From positions 83,720,800 to 83,784,799 of the forward strand of contig CM047815.1 in NCBI GenBank assembly GCA_026214975.1: a stretch of DNA of 64,000 nucleotides. The letters are read 5' to 3'. This stretch comes from Gentiana macrophylla (Eukaryota; Streptophyta; Magnoliopsida; Gentianales; Gentianaceae). Shown one piece after another: positions 45,407 through 58,194 of the stretch (position 1 is the first letter of the stretch; the number at the start of each line of letters is the position of its first letter). Position numbers and translations under genes: made by a program. The notes under the pieces are model-generated. The model was not told the DNA's origin, did no database searches, and saw only the letters and a list, made by a program, of their open reading frames with translations.

Positions 45407-46740
45407 TGTGACGTTTCGAACGTAAATTAACAGCTTGGATTCGAGGTAAGAAGGGGTGTATCAAAAGGATGTTTTCGTATAATATTTAAAAAAAACAAAA
45501 TCTATTTCATGTTAAATATCTGCATTTTCATGACATACAATGTGATTTAAAGATTTCAATAGTACCGGGGGAAAAATCAAGAATTCGTTGAAAATATTAT
45601 AATTTCCATTTGCCTCAAAGATTGGAGTATTCAGGAAACATATATTATTTTAGTTTTATTACACGACAAGAATATTCTTTTTACTTTATTTTATTTTAAT
45701 ATTATAGCCATGTTTTCATGAAACTTTAGAAAATAAAAATTCTATGCATAGTTATAATTTTTATTGAATAAAGATAGATTCAGGCATTACAGTATTTTGT
45801 TTAGCCATTTATAATTTATTTACGTTGACAAACTATGAAGAAATAAGCAATAAGTAGACAAGAAAATAAGAAAAAAGCGACGGTTCATGGTCAAGTATAA
45901 GATTAAGCAGAGCAGTGAATCCTCGAGGGTCCCCGGCACTAATTCTATAATAGTGAAAAAAGGCCGGAGCCGGTTAATTTCCCTGTTCATGGGCGACAAT
46001 AGTGAACATCCGGTCTGCAACATATGTTTAGTATCCCTTCTCATGGGCTATAATAAATGAGCCGTAATACTCTTGAACCGTTGTATACTTGCTATTTATG
46101 ACCATTTCTTAGTAGGCTAACATTATGAAGAATAGAATAGAAAGAAAATAATGATAATCGTACATTAGATTTGATTAATCCTTTTATTCCAATTATTCTA
46201 TTCATGGAATTTAAATCAAGTAGCTTTTAAAATTAATTAAATAATTTTATATCATTTTTGTATAACCAAATGTAAACTTGGTTAGTCTTCCCGGTGGCTG
46301 CCTTAGTTCCTTTTTGATACGACTTTTCTTACGGGGCGTTAATGCTCACCTTTTTCATTTTTATGTTTTTCAGATATAGTTCATGGTCTGGCAGATGATG
46401 TTGGCGTTGGATGTTTAACTAAGCACCAGTGACATAGATTAGTCTATTACAAGTACCTATTGAGGTATTACATTGAGATTACGGTATGAGATGATATGTT
46501 GCGGTAAATATTTGTGGTTCAAATTATTATTTGGGTGTTATCTATCAATGATGTAATATCTGGATTATTGGAAAATAGTAAATGAGGTTGTTAGACCCGA
46601 GTTGTGTTGTTTAGCTTCCGCTATTAATTTTTAGGGAATGTTCTAGTTAGAAAGGTTTCATGTTACGAGACTTTACCTCGAAACATAGCCGAATGGTCCG
46701 TATTCCGAAAATACTCGGTTTTTCGGGACGGGTCGTTACA
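45407..46740 (+). repeat. 5' LTR of a + strand Ty3/gypsy element (left end tentative)
   Basis: The right end is clear: ...gggtcgttaca at 46740 is followed by a tRNA-Met primer site. The left end is taken at 45407 (TGTGACGTTTCG), by analogy with the TGTAACG-type starts of this LTR class, giving 1334 bases. The segment acggggcgttaatgctcacc (46334-46353) and the final gggacg...ttaca resemble chromovirus (Tekay/Del) LTRs. Confidence 0.6.
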
Positions 46741-46742
46741 GA

Positions 46743-46755
46743 TGGTATCAGAGCC
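46743..46755 (+). other. Primer-binding site, initiator tRNA-Met type, Ty3/gypsy
   Basis: tggtatcagagcc, starting two bases after the LTR end at 46740. Confidence 0.88.
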
Positions 46756-47997
46756 GAGGTTTCGGAATTCGGGCAGAGTAAGTTTGATTCATAGCAATTA
46801 AGATATAAATTTAAGGCTATTACAATAGAAGTAAGAAATGATTTTATTTATTAAGCTATGATTTACTAGGATAAGAATATTTTAGGCTTCTAAGATATGA
46901 TCTCATAACCAAGTAGTATGTCATGACATCATAATACATCTAAAGTTTGCTATTTACATTTTGTTATTTTGTTTTTCTTTTCGTGTAATGTGTGTCCAAT
47001 AAATTTCAGATTCTATTTTTTTTTTATGTATCGATATTTAGTACATCTATATGTACACACACAAAAATATACATGTATCACTATAATTTTATTTATTTTT
47101 CTTAACCAAAAAAAATAAAATAAAATAGTACTATAATTTATTTTGATTATTCAGAGAAGCTAGATTTTACATGGTAGGGGCGGATACCCCAATTCTTTAT
47201 TCAACTGTTACTTATGCAACGAAACATGCGGCCCTTCAATCTATAAAGCAATGCTTTAGGTGCAATTAAATGAGTAGTTGTTATTATTATTATTATTCGT
47301 GTAATGGAAGTTTCAAGTCCCTTTTCATTGAAGGCGCGTAACGGAAGAATAATGCCGTTTTCAATACCCCCAATTGTATTATCAATATTTGCAACATATG
47401 AAGGGCTGAATTGCAACTATAAATTATGTAATTTTTTTTAAAATATTTTTCTTCTTTGTTTGCATTTACGTACAGAGGTATACTAACCATGTTTACTTAA
47501 CCTCGTTTTCCTTTAGTAGATAAATATGTAATATCTATATATATAAGCAAATGAATTTGGATGAAAGACTTATATCAGACATACCGAGTAGGATTTTGTC
47601 CTGGATTTTAGTAAAATTTGTGTATATTATGAGATGATTTGGAAATGGTTATTTTTCTTTCAAAATGGAGTATGTAATTTCCTTGGGGTGATGCACACAA
47701 CTAACGCTCTAGATAAACTTCAAAATATTTGTTTTAGCTTAATTATCTATATTGTCAATGTGTAATGTGCATAGAATGTAATATCCAAATGAACGATATA
47801 TATATAATTTTTTTTTTCTTCTTCTTTCCAAAATTTTCTATTTTGATGAGCTAAGGAGTGATCAAGTACTTTTGTTAGTGAAAGTAGTAGCGTTGTAAAT
47901 CATCCAATTTCTATAACCGTAAATTCGCCGAACACATAAGAGAGCGTATATCGGATTTCTCCCCTAATTATCAGATAAGTCTTACCACCGGGTTCGA
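46756..47997 (+). other. Leader of the + strand Ty3/gypsy element, truncated
   Basis: AT-rich, with no gag recognisable before the next element begins at 47998. A (TTA)n run lies near 47280-47300. The last five bases, ttcga (47993-47997), are the expected target duplication of the minus-strand gypsy element, whose other copy is outside the window. Confidence 0.55.
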
Positions 47998-48382
47998 TGT
48001 AACGTCCCGCTCCCAGATACCGAGCCCTTATCCGGAAGAGAACGTTCGGTGCGTATAGCATTAAATAAATCTAATCTTATACGCAAGCCTCTACGTCGTC
48101 AGTATCAAATAAAAACAAACGGTTTCTAAAAGACTCGGGTAAAACATAAATGCTACTAAGAATAGAAACTAACCATACTAAAGATGGATAGTTAAATTAC
48201 AACGACGAAAAACCCAAAGACTTATACAATACGAGGTTTTAAAAGTAGAAATGCAAAAAGTCTAAGAAAATAAATACAACTAATCTACAAGATCAACCCT
48301 TACTGAAAATGAACTAGAAACTTCGTCAAGACTTCAAAGCCTTCGAAAGTCGTCATCTACCTGATCAACTTGTTCGTCTTCT

Positions 48383-50084
48383 TGAAGGAAGTGAGAGCTC
48401 AGATCTAACCGAGTTAGATCTATACGCAGCGGATGGATAACAATTTACATAATACAATACATAAATAAAGGACTTAAATTACTACAAGGGGGTAAGAACA
48501 TGTTGCCAATAGGGAGAGAAGCCTTGGTCTTCCGATGTGTTCTCCAAACGGTGGTTGGTGGACACCCTTCTTGACACACGAGCCTCCTTGATATGCAACA
48601 CCAAGAAAAACCCAAAGTTATTCTTCTACTAAAAAACCCTAGATGAGAAAACTAATTTTTCCTCCCCTTTATTCAAGTGTGGCCGAAAATTTCAATCTAA
48701 ATTTCCCTTGGAATAGCTCTCCTTTTATAGGAGAGTAAATCCTTGGTCTCCAAGTTTTAATTATTTAAATAAAATGATTAAACTAAATAAAAAGATATTT
48801 TTCTTAATGACTAATTGTGACATGTATTGACCAATAGGAAATCAAATAACAAGTCATCCAACCAATCAAATAACAAGAATATCATTTATTTTCCATAACA
48901 CAAGAAAATTAATTCTTTTGCTAAAAGGAGACACAAAATGGCCACACTTCTAGGGTTACTAAGCCCACATAAAATGTCTTTTATGAGTATTATATAATTT
49001 AGCACAACTAAATAATATTCATGCATATCAATTAATTAGCCCAGCCAATTAATTATCACTGAGGCCCAAATGACAAGATTATTAGTCCGAATTACAGAAG
49101 CCACATCGGGGACCATGGACTATAAACTGTAGCTCCAATAATTAATTATTTATCGAGCAGAAAGTACATTAATTATTAATTCGGGATTACGCCACCATAA
49201 ACCCGAAACCGAACTCTACCGATCACGGATGTATACTTATACTCAACCATGTAGAGTGAATAAGCGTCCATTGATATAATCACTACATACGGATTAACCC
49301 TCCATAGGTATCCATTACGGTGGGAAGTCTCCGTGAACCCGACTCGAGAATATCTTATCCTTATTTACCATTAACCCACGATGATCAATTAGTACACATA
49401 TCGACTAGTGATCAATTAGTCAAATGTGAACTCCGGGATCGATCACTTTGTTAGGGCTAACAAATAAAGGAATTTGTCTATCTCGCTTCCCTTGAGGAAG
49501 GAATGGATTCCATGTCTCGTGAAAATCGAAGCGCTCACTCAAATCGGAGATAGTGCCAATGAGAAGTGGCTTGGAACACATATTTAAGTGAACCGTAACT
49601 AACACATCAAACACTACCCGGGACAAGCGGCGACTGTGATCACATCAGGATTAAGGTTGATCCATATATGATCATCTAATGATTCAATAAGATTTCTCGA
49701 TTCACGGAATTATATCGAGAGATACTGATTAAATCGGTCGATCTATATGAATGCCATCATATGTAAATGCCCCACGTAGGTACCTCTACCGATGGTCGGA
49801 TAAGACTATCACACCCTAAGGTGTTCAGGCGCATTATTGGTGTTTTAATCAAGAGACCCTAAACTCGATTAAGTTCACCACGGACTAACTGTTTAAGTAT
49901 ATCACCACTAACTCAATCCTCATTATGCATGCCATACATCGAGTTAAACGGTTACATCTGAGATATACTTAGGGTTTGCGGCGGTGTGTTACTTTACAAG
50001 CACAAAGCAAGTAATAAGGTGAGATAAATTTCATCATCCATTAAAAACAATTACACAAATTGTCTTTCGGCACTACGCCTCACA
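48383..50084 (-). repeat. LTR E1 (3' LTR of element E)
   Basis: 1702 bases. The + strand starts TGAAGGAAGTGAG and ends GCCTCACA. A TATA box on the minus strand lies at 48730-48721 (ctataaaagg). Directly right of it the polypurine tract reads aagtgggagat on the minus strand. Confidence 0.9.
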
Positions 50085-53000
50085 ATCTCCCACTTTGCGA
50101 AATGACAAGCAACGATTGTTTTAGAGCACACAATTTCTCATCTTATTCACAACACTGTCCCACTTGCTCTAAAAGCAGATGAGATATATCCAGCAATGCC
50201 GTACCCTCCAAGCACTCGGCCAGGTACACTGATCAGTAAGGTTGTCGGCTCGAGACGATCTTTAGGATTGAAACGTTTCCGGTCCTTCCAATCAGGTGGT
50301 ACTCTCAATCAATATGCTTTTGACCTCTAGTGATTGAGAAAATCCTTCTAAGCTATCTCTTTACTATTTTCACAATAAAGTGATATCGGCTTATCAGACA
50401 TGGAATTACTCCCAGACCAAAGAAGGAAATTCTAAGCACTATGAGTAAACACTGAGCCCGAGATCAACTTAATGATCCTCCTTAATCTGAGCACAGGTCA
50501 GAATCAGTGTAGTCAACCATATTGAAGTTTGCACCTAAATATACAAGCATATGATTCCTCGTTCTCTAAAAATACTTGAGGATGTACTAAAACCGCTATT
50601 CATGCTTGAATCTGAGATTCAAATACTATTGACTTGTGATAACCTGATTTGCCGTTATCCCAGAGAGACTCCATCCCATTTTCTCCTTATCCGAAGATTT
50701 TGAGAATCATTCCTGAGAGTTTGGGTAGGACTACTCTCGATGAATGTTGCATACATATATGCATGATCATCTTATTCACTAAGATAGATGGGGTAGCCAA
50801 AGACTCATTCTTGTGAATTTGACCGAATCAGATTCTTAGAATACAGTCCAATTCTCTCATCCAGAGAATCTTGGCGTGTCAGTTTCCGACTTCAGATAGC
50901 ACACCTATGTTGTTTCCAACTGTCTCAGTGTTATCATTCATGAACACTAATACTACTACTTTACCAATACTGATATCCAGTTCTTGAAAGACTTATCAAT
51001 ATTCTGGTCAAGTCCACATATTTAAAAACATGTGACTTTAAATGTATTAGAGGTTCTCTTAAATCCAAAAAGGACATAAGCCCTGGCAGTCATTCTGCCA
51101 TTTGTTATAACCAAGACACTTCTGTTCCGAATGAATCCAGACCCCGTTTTTCAGCAAGAAAGTCTCAGGGAATCACCCCTATTTTCTGCTTCCTAACGAA
51201 ATCTTGTGAGACTGAGTGATAAGAGAGTTCACGGTCTGGTTAACTCTCTACTGGTCAGGGGATCACCCCTAGGCCACTCAGCTTTGCACTGAAAATTTAA
51301 ACTTTCCTATTCATTCGACTCTTTTGCGTGTAGATCCAATTGCTCCCACTGGGGCTGAGACACTCGGGTGGTTCTACAAGAGGCGAATGTAACCCTGAGT
51401 ATCAATACTCCATTCACAGGGTTAAGGCTTTCAAAACAACCTCTATGATCAGAATCCCATACAGCTCACTAAGAGCCATAGGTTATCAATCACCCCAGCA
51501 GACTATAAAGTCCACAAAACCACAATGGGTCAACGGTTAAACCATACTCCCACTATGTTTTGGGTGGATTGACAATCTGATCTAGTAGTATTTATTAGTG
51601 TAATCACCAACAACCGATGTTGGACGTGGTCTGATTAAATCAGATAGTAACTACCCTTAGGTAACCGTACTCCAAGGTCTATGGCTGTTACTTATAGATT
51701 CTATCAGAAGACTCGTGACAGTTTAACCGTCACTTTTTGATCTCTAGAATCTTATAACCAACCTTCACTCGTCTCATTAAGATATTTCACGAACAGTCAC
51801 AATCTGAACGTACGTGCAAAATCTCCAGTCCTACCTACAAGAAATAAATGCTAAATGCTTATATTTACGGAAGTGGTGTGAACCGAATTCACTTCTTATC
51901 CATAAAATCACTAGCATCTTCTAGGTAGACTTCTCGGTTTACATAATAATGTTAACCGTTATTTTGCAACTGATTATCTTAATCGAGTTAAGCAGTGTAT
52001 AGTAGCACATAAATAACTATGTTGGGTAAGTCTATGGTTTCTTCTTTAGTGAGAAACATTCCACTAGGAGGCAGGCCGAGCATCAGTCCAAAAACTATGC
52101 GATAGCCTATTTTGAGCATGGAATACTCTACTCTCTGCTAAAACCAGAGACTCCTCCTCGTATTCTTTTGATAAACTAACCAATGTTTTGAGTAGTTATC
52201 GGACAGAATGTCACGACTCAAAATCTCCCACTAGCTTGTATCTTTCACTAGACCCCGAAGGTCATGGTGAACAAGCTATGTTACCCCTTCAAATCTATTA
52301 CGCTTTCCCGATTGAAAGGAAACTTAGTCATTGTTCCTTTGAGATTGTTTTCCTAGACTGGGAGATAGGAATCACCCTTTACCAGTCGTCAGGTCTTATC
52401 TCTGGGATATATGTACTAATTAATAGACGTTGAAAGGTCGTTTATCTTAATATGGAAACCTTTTACCTTTTATAGTTCTAGTTGATTTACACATACCTAT
52501 TCAGCTTTTCTTAGTGGTTCTGACTTTATCAAACAAAAGTCCGAGTCCCGGAATCGTACTACAAATGTCATATTCACTCTCTATGAGGCAACAATAGATC
52601 GAGTTGAAAGTGAATCCATTTGTTCCAACGAATCTGAAAACAGAAAAATAAAATTTTCCGTGATATTCAAGGATAGAATCCGAAATTCATTTCCTTATAT
52701 CACTCCCACTATTCTAGCTGAAATTACTGCATGTTGTTAGTCTATTAATCGTTAATGCACAGCTTCCTTGTTCCTCCACAGAACTAAGCTACTGAGTCAA
52801 GTTACTCTGTTAAGAAAGTGGCCAAGGATTCATTGGTTAGTGATCCGAAATCACTTTCCTTATCCTATACTTTCTTTAATTAATATTTCGGTTTAGCCTC
52901 AAACTTAGTTTAGATGATTAACACTTGCAGACATTCTTTCCCATTCTAGACTTTCCTTAAAAGGAAATGGTCTTGAACTAACAGTTCGTTTGAGTAGACA

Positions 53001-55528
53001 CTACTCGTGAACTGTGGGATGTCTATTGAAAGCGTTACCCAGTGGGACTAATTTTCTAATAAATCAGAAAAACATCACATAAAAGCTCCCACTAGTTTAT
53101 CGGTTCCAAATACCGTCTAACTAGCGACACTTTAATTTATGATTCTCCAATTTTTCCATTAGAAAATTTCTCGTGTAGACACTACACAATTAAAATTCAC
53201 TAGATGAATTTTGTCGCCCCAATCATCTTTCAAACTAACTGTGGTTGCCTCTCGTTCAACACGAGTGACAGCAGTGACATACTTATTCACGTCACTTAAG
53301 TCTTAAAGGCTCAAGAGAAATATCTCTTCCAAAAATTAATTGCATGTAAGATCAATATGTACAACGTTCTAGTTACTTACCACTTTTTAACGAAGTCGTT
53401 ACTTAGTCAATTTCAAAATAGCATTCTAGTATTCTAGAGAGATATATGAATATATGAAAAGTTGTAAATAAAATTTAACAGAAAATAAATCCAAATCATA
53501 CACTACTAATAAATTTTAGGAACATAAACTAAGTACTTATAGTCTATCCTACCGTTCCAAGGATTTAATCTAATGCCTCAGTGCCGCCTTAGGGTAGGTC
53601 AAAGAGGTTTCGATTAATATTGAAGATCAGATTGAGAATCAAACATCTCATTGGTGATCGTCAATCACCTTTCCTTTTCAGCCAAGGTACTACAAAAGTA
53701 CCCTTTATGAGTGTGACCTAATGTTTCAGATCTTTAGGTAGACCCCGAGTATGCCGCCTTAGGGTCGGTCAGTGACCCGACGAGTACCCAAAATCCTATC
53801 CTTTCGGAAACCAAGCCTTGAATTTTGATAGCGGTGAAGGCCTTCCTTAGGGAGGACGGTCCCAGGCCGGCACGAGGCGTCACCATTCTCTCACGTTGCT
53901 TGTGTCAACAGTAGAGGCTGTGGGGTCGGCTGTCGCCTCTCCCGCTCCCACTCAATATTTTGAGAAGTGGTGGGTTTACTGATCACATTTTTGGACTTGA
54001 TGTTACATTAAGGAACAATAAATCATAGGCCCGAATGTTGTCGGTTACGTGGGCTTGCCCACCCGACCTATTCGTTGGAACATATGTGGCCGTCGGACGG
54101 GTCAGGACTAGGGGAGCTCCGTTGAGCCGTGGTGACTCTTCGGATGGCTCAGCCTTGCAAGACCCCCGTGCAAACGCCACACGTGGAGGGTGAAGTCGAT
54201 CGAGCCGTTGCTACTGTTAAACACCCAACCGTGGTTAAACCACTTTCGAACCATTATTACCCGTGATTATCCAATCCTTAAACATCAAACTTTTACCTAG
54301 ACACTACGGAACAAATACGTAATCACGTCTAGGTAATGTGGAATTCACCGAGAATCCAACACCTTAACCACGAGGTTTGGGATTTTACTCCTTATGCTTT
54401 CGCAGAGTGGGATTCACCGAGAATCCATCACCCAACCTCGACGATTGAAAAACCCGTGTTCCTCGGTTTTACCTAATTAGTTTCTAATTAATATCAAACA
54501 ATTAATTAAAACTAATTGCGTGTTTTTATACATGCCTAACTAATTCCTCGAATCAATTTCTACATGTATGCATGTGGAGTGGAATTCATGATATGATGCA
54601 TGTCATGGCAATTTTTCCGGTTACATACAATCTAAACATGTATACTAGTGCGGAAAATAAACATCAAGATGGACCGTTGGCACCCCCGTAACCTAATCTA
54701 TTAGAAAATAAAATAAAACCCTAATCGGCAGCTGTCCAAAGATTTCGATAATCGGCTAACCAAACGAACTCGGATCGCAATGAAACTTTCCAGACCTATT
54801 CTCCACTCCTCGGGCATCAATGTGGACAGTCGGATCGGAGCTTTGACTTGTCAATATTCTCCAGTGATTCACTCTAGCCGCTGAATTTTGGTCTTACAGC
54901 AGCAAAACAAAAACTTCCCGAGGCTGAAAAGGTATCAAGATGAAACCCGATCGACCTGAAATTTTTATCACACGTCAAAAACTTCATCTTTATTGATCTG
55001 ACCGGTTGGATAGTCTTTTCAACGGTCCAACCGTTACCAGAAAATCGAGGAAGTCACAGCTAGGGTTTCTGTGAATCCTGCGTTTTTCTGTTACAGCAGC
55101 CTCTTTTCAGCAACGAACGGATATGGAAACGGACTTTGATCGACCCCAAAATTTGCAGACTTTCTCAATAATATCCAATCTTGATTTTGACAGGAGGGAT
55201 CGTCGTTTCAACGGTTCGATTAACGGGAAAAATGAAAACACTAAACAGCTACTAAACAAATCTACTTTCTGGAAATTGAAATTGCAATAACCAATAAATT
55301 ACATAATTTCCTATACTCATATGAATGAATTTTCATTGTTCATATGAGTTTACAATATATCTAATGGGTAAACAGTGCCAACCCCAATCCATCTCTTCAA
55401 CCATAACAACCAATCATAAACAATGCATAGAACAATAAATTAAATTTATCTACATGCAATTCCACTCCTTTAAATCGTTTAAATATGATTATACTGTGTA
55501 AATTGTGGAATCTGTCTCTGATACCACA
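50085..55528 (-). pseudogene. pol: Internal region of element E, no intact coding sequence
   Basis: The only domain I can read is an RNase H remnant near 50420-50270 on the minus strand (KPISLYCENSKEIA, then KDFLNH and RSKAY), interrupted by stops. The remaining 5 kb has no open frame above 90 codons and no RT or integrase motif. The + strand octamer ctcccact recurs at 50087, 51343, 51547, 52225, 52703, 53086 and 53945. A ggattcaccgagaatcc-type near-palindrome occurs twice (about 54341 and 54410), and tgccgccttagggt twice (about 53584 and 53753). The right end is the long leader next to the primer site. Confidence 0.65.
55507..55526 (-). other. Primer-binding site of element E
   Basis: The minus strand reads tggtatcagagacagattcc, two bases inside the LTR at 55529. 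Its first 12 bases match the initiator tRNA-Met complement at all but the last position. Confidence 0.85.
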
Positions 55529-55617
55529 TGAAGGAAGTGAGAGCTCAGATCTAACCGAGTTAGATCTATACGCAGCGGATGGATAACACGCAATTATCTT
55601 TCGGGCAACGCCTAACA
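55529..55617 (-). repeat. LTR E2, reduced to 89 bases
   Basis: Keeps the first 50-odd bases (tgaaggaagtgagagctc...gataaca) and the last 30 or so (caattatctttcgggcaacgcc...taaca) of the 1.7 kb LTR, with everything between deleted. It lies exactly between the primer site on its left and a polypurine tract on its right, so it is a true LTR position. Confidence 0.88.
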
Positions 55618-56500
55618 ATCTCCCACTTGCACGAAATGACAAGCAACGATTGTTTTTAGAGCACACCATTTCTCATCTTATTCACAACACTCTCCCACTT
55701 GCTCTAAAAGCAGATTGAGATATACCAGCAATGCCGTACCCTCCAAACACTCGGCCGGTACATGATCGATGAAGGTTGTCGGCTCGAGACGATCTTCAGG
55801 ATTGACACGTTTCCGGTCCTTCCAATCAGGTGGTACTCTCAATCAATATGCTTTTGACCTCTAGTGATTGAGAAAATCCTTCTAAGCTATCTCTTTCTGT
55901 TTTCACAATAAAGTGATATCGAAACTTATCGAGACTGGAATTACTCCCTGGACCAAAGAAGGAAATTCTAAGCACTATGAGTAAACACTTGAGCCGAGAT
56001 CAACTTAATGATCCTCCTTAATCTGAGCACAAGTCAGAATCAGTGTAGTCAACCATATTCAAGTTTGCACCTAAATATACAAGCATATGATTCCTCGTTC
56101 TCTAAAAATACTTGAGGATGTACTAAAACCGCTATTCATGCTCGAATCTGAGTTTCAAATACTATTGACTTGTGATAACCTGATTTGCCGTTATCCCAGA
56201 AAGACTCCATCCCATTTTCTCCTTATCCGAAGATTTTGAGAATCATTCCTGAGAGTTTGGGTAGGACTACTCTCGATGAATGTTGCATACATATATGCAT
56301 GATCATCTTATTCACTAAGATAGATGGGATAGCCAAAGACTTATACAATACGAGGTTTTAAAAGTAGAAATACAAAAAGTCTAAGAAAATAAATACAACT
56401 AGTCTAGTACAACATTTACAAAGAAAATGAACTAGAAACTTCGTCAAGACTTCAAAGCCTTCGAAAGTCATCATCTACCTGATCAACCTGTTCGTCTTCT
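55618..56500 (-). repeat. Duplicated internal 3' segment joined to duplicated flank
   Basis: 55618-56340 repeats 50085-50804 with small differences. At 56333-56340 it joins, through the shared octamer ccaaagac, to a copy of 48222-48382, the gypsy LTR sequence left of the element. The octamer occurs in both parents, at 50797-50804 and 48214-48221. Confidence 0.9.
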
Positions 56501-58194
56501 TGAAGGAAGTGAGAGCTCAGATCTAACCGAGTTAGATCTATACGCAGCGGATTGATAACAATTTACATAATACAATACATAAATAAAGGACTTAAATTAC
56601 TACAAGAGGGTAAGAACATGTTACCAATAGGGAGAGAAGCCTTGGTCTTCCGATGTGTTCTCCAAACGGTGGTTGGTGGACACCCTTCTTGACACACGAG
56701 CCTCCTTGATATGCAACACCAAGAAAAACCCAAAGTTTTTCTTCTACTAAAAAACCCTAGATGAGAAAACTAATTTTTCCTCCCCTTTATTCAAGTGTGG
56801 CCGAAAATTTCAATCCAAATTTCCCTTGGAATAACTCTCCTTTTATAGGAGAGTAAATCCTTAGTCTCCAAGTTTTAATTATTTAAATAAAATGATTAAA
56901 CTAAATAAAAAGATATTTTCCTTAATGACTAATTGTGACATGTATTGACCAATAGGAAATCAAATAACAAGTCATCTAACCAATCAAATAACAAGAATAT
57001 CTTTTATTTTCCATAACACAAGAAAATTAATTCTTTTGCTAAAAGGAGACACAAAATGGCGCCACACTTCTAGGGTTACTAAGCCCACATAAAATGTCTT
57101 TTATGTGTATTATATAATTTAGCCCAACAAAATAATATTCATGCATATCAATTAATTAGCCCAGCCAATTAATTATCACTGAGGCCCAAATGACAAGATT
57201 ATTAGTCCGAATTACGAAGCCACATCGGGGACCATGGACTATAACCCGGTAGCTCAATAATTAATTATTCATCGAGCAGAAAGTACATTAATTATTAATT
57301 CCGGGATTACGCCACCATAAACCCGGCCCGAACTCTACCGATCACGGATGTATACTTATACTCAACCCATAGAGTGAATAAGCGTCCATTGATATAATCA
57401 CTACATCTGATTAACCTCCATAGATCGCCCATTACGGTGGGAAGTCTCCGTGAACCCGACTCGAGAATATCTTATCCTTATTTACCATTAACCCCTCGAT
57501 GATCAATTAGTACACATATCGACTAGTGATCAATTAGTCAAATGTGAACTCACAGGATCGATCATTTTCTTAGGGCTAACAAATAAGGGGATTGTCTATC
57601 TGCTTCCCCGAGGAAGGAATGGATTCTATATGCTGTGAAAAATCGAGCGCTCACTCATCCGGAGATAGTGCCAATGAGAAGTGGCTTGGAACACATATTT
57701 AAGTGAACCGTAACTAACACATCAAACACTACCCCGGGACAAGCAGCAGCCTGTGATCACCTCAGGATTAAGGTTGATCCATATATGATCATCTAATGAT
57801 ACAATAAGATTTCTCGATTACGGAATTATATCGAGAGATACAGATTAAATCGGTTCAGTCCTATATGAATGCCATCATATATAAATGCCCCATGTAGGTA
57901 CCCTCTACCGATGGTCATCACACCCTAAGGTGTTCTGGGCGCATTATTGGTGTTTTAATCAAGAGACCCTAAACTCTGATTAAGTTCACCACGGACTAAC
58001 TGTTTAAGTATATCACCACTAACTCAATCCTCATGTGCATGCCATACACTGAGTTAAACGGTTACATACATATATACTTAGGGTTTGCAGCAGTGTGTTA
58101 CTTTACAAGCACAAAGCAAGTAATAAGGTGAGATAAATTCTGTCATCCATTAAAAACAATTACACAAATTGTGTTTCGGGCACTACACCTAACA
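56501..58194 (-). repeat. LTR E3 (right outer LTR of element E)
   Basis: 1694 bases, TGAAGG to CCTAACA, matching E1 over its whole length with scattered changes. It is followed by cttct and then the interrupted gypsy LTR. A TATA box on the minus strand lies near 56848-56839. Confidence 0.9.

Larger units (their letters stand above)
48383..58194 (-). mobile_element. Ty1/copia element (E), rearranged tandem form, minus strand
   Basis: Outer target duplications cttct (48378-48382 and 58195-58199) enclose, in order: a full LTR (48383-50084), an internal region (50085-55528), an 89-base LTR (55529-55617), a second copy of the internal 3' part (55618-56340), a copy of the left flank (56341-56500, again ending cttct) and a full LTR (56501-58194). 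The minus-strand primer site and polypurine tract define orientation. The internal region keeps only traces of pol, so the element is dead or non-autonomous. The LTR length and tggtatcagagac primer site resemble Angela/Tork-type elements. Confidence 0.85.

Noticed and set aside
46375..46440. Exon-like segment after tttttcag
   Set aside because: It lies inside the + strand gypsy LTR, just before the primer site. This LTR class commonly has such pyrimidine-AG stretches.
49420..49626. 68-codon minus-strand frame
   Set aside because: It lies within LTR E1. The matching part of LTR E3 carries indels that break it, and no motif is present.
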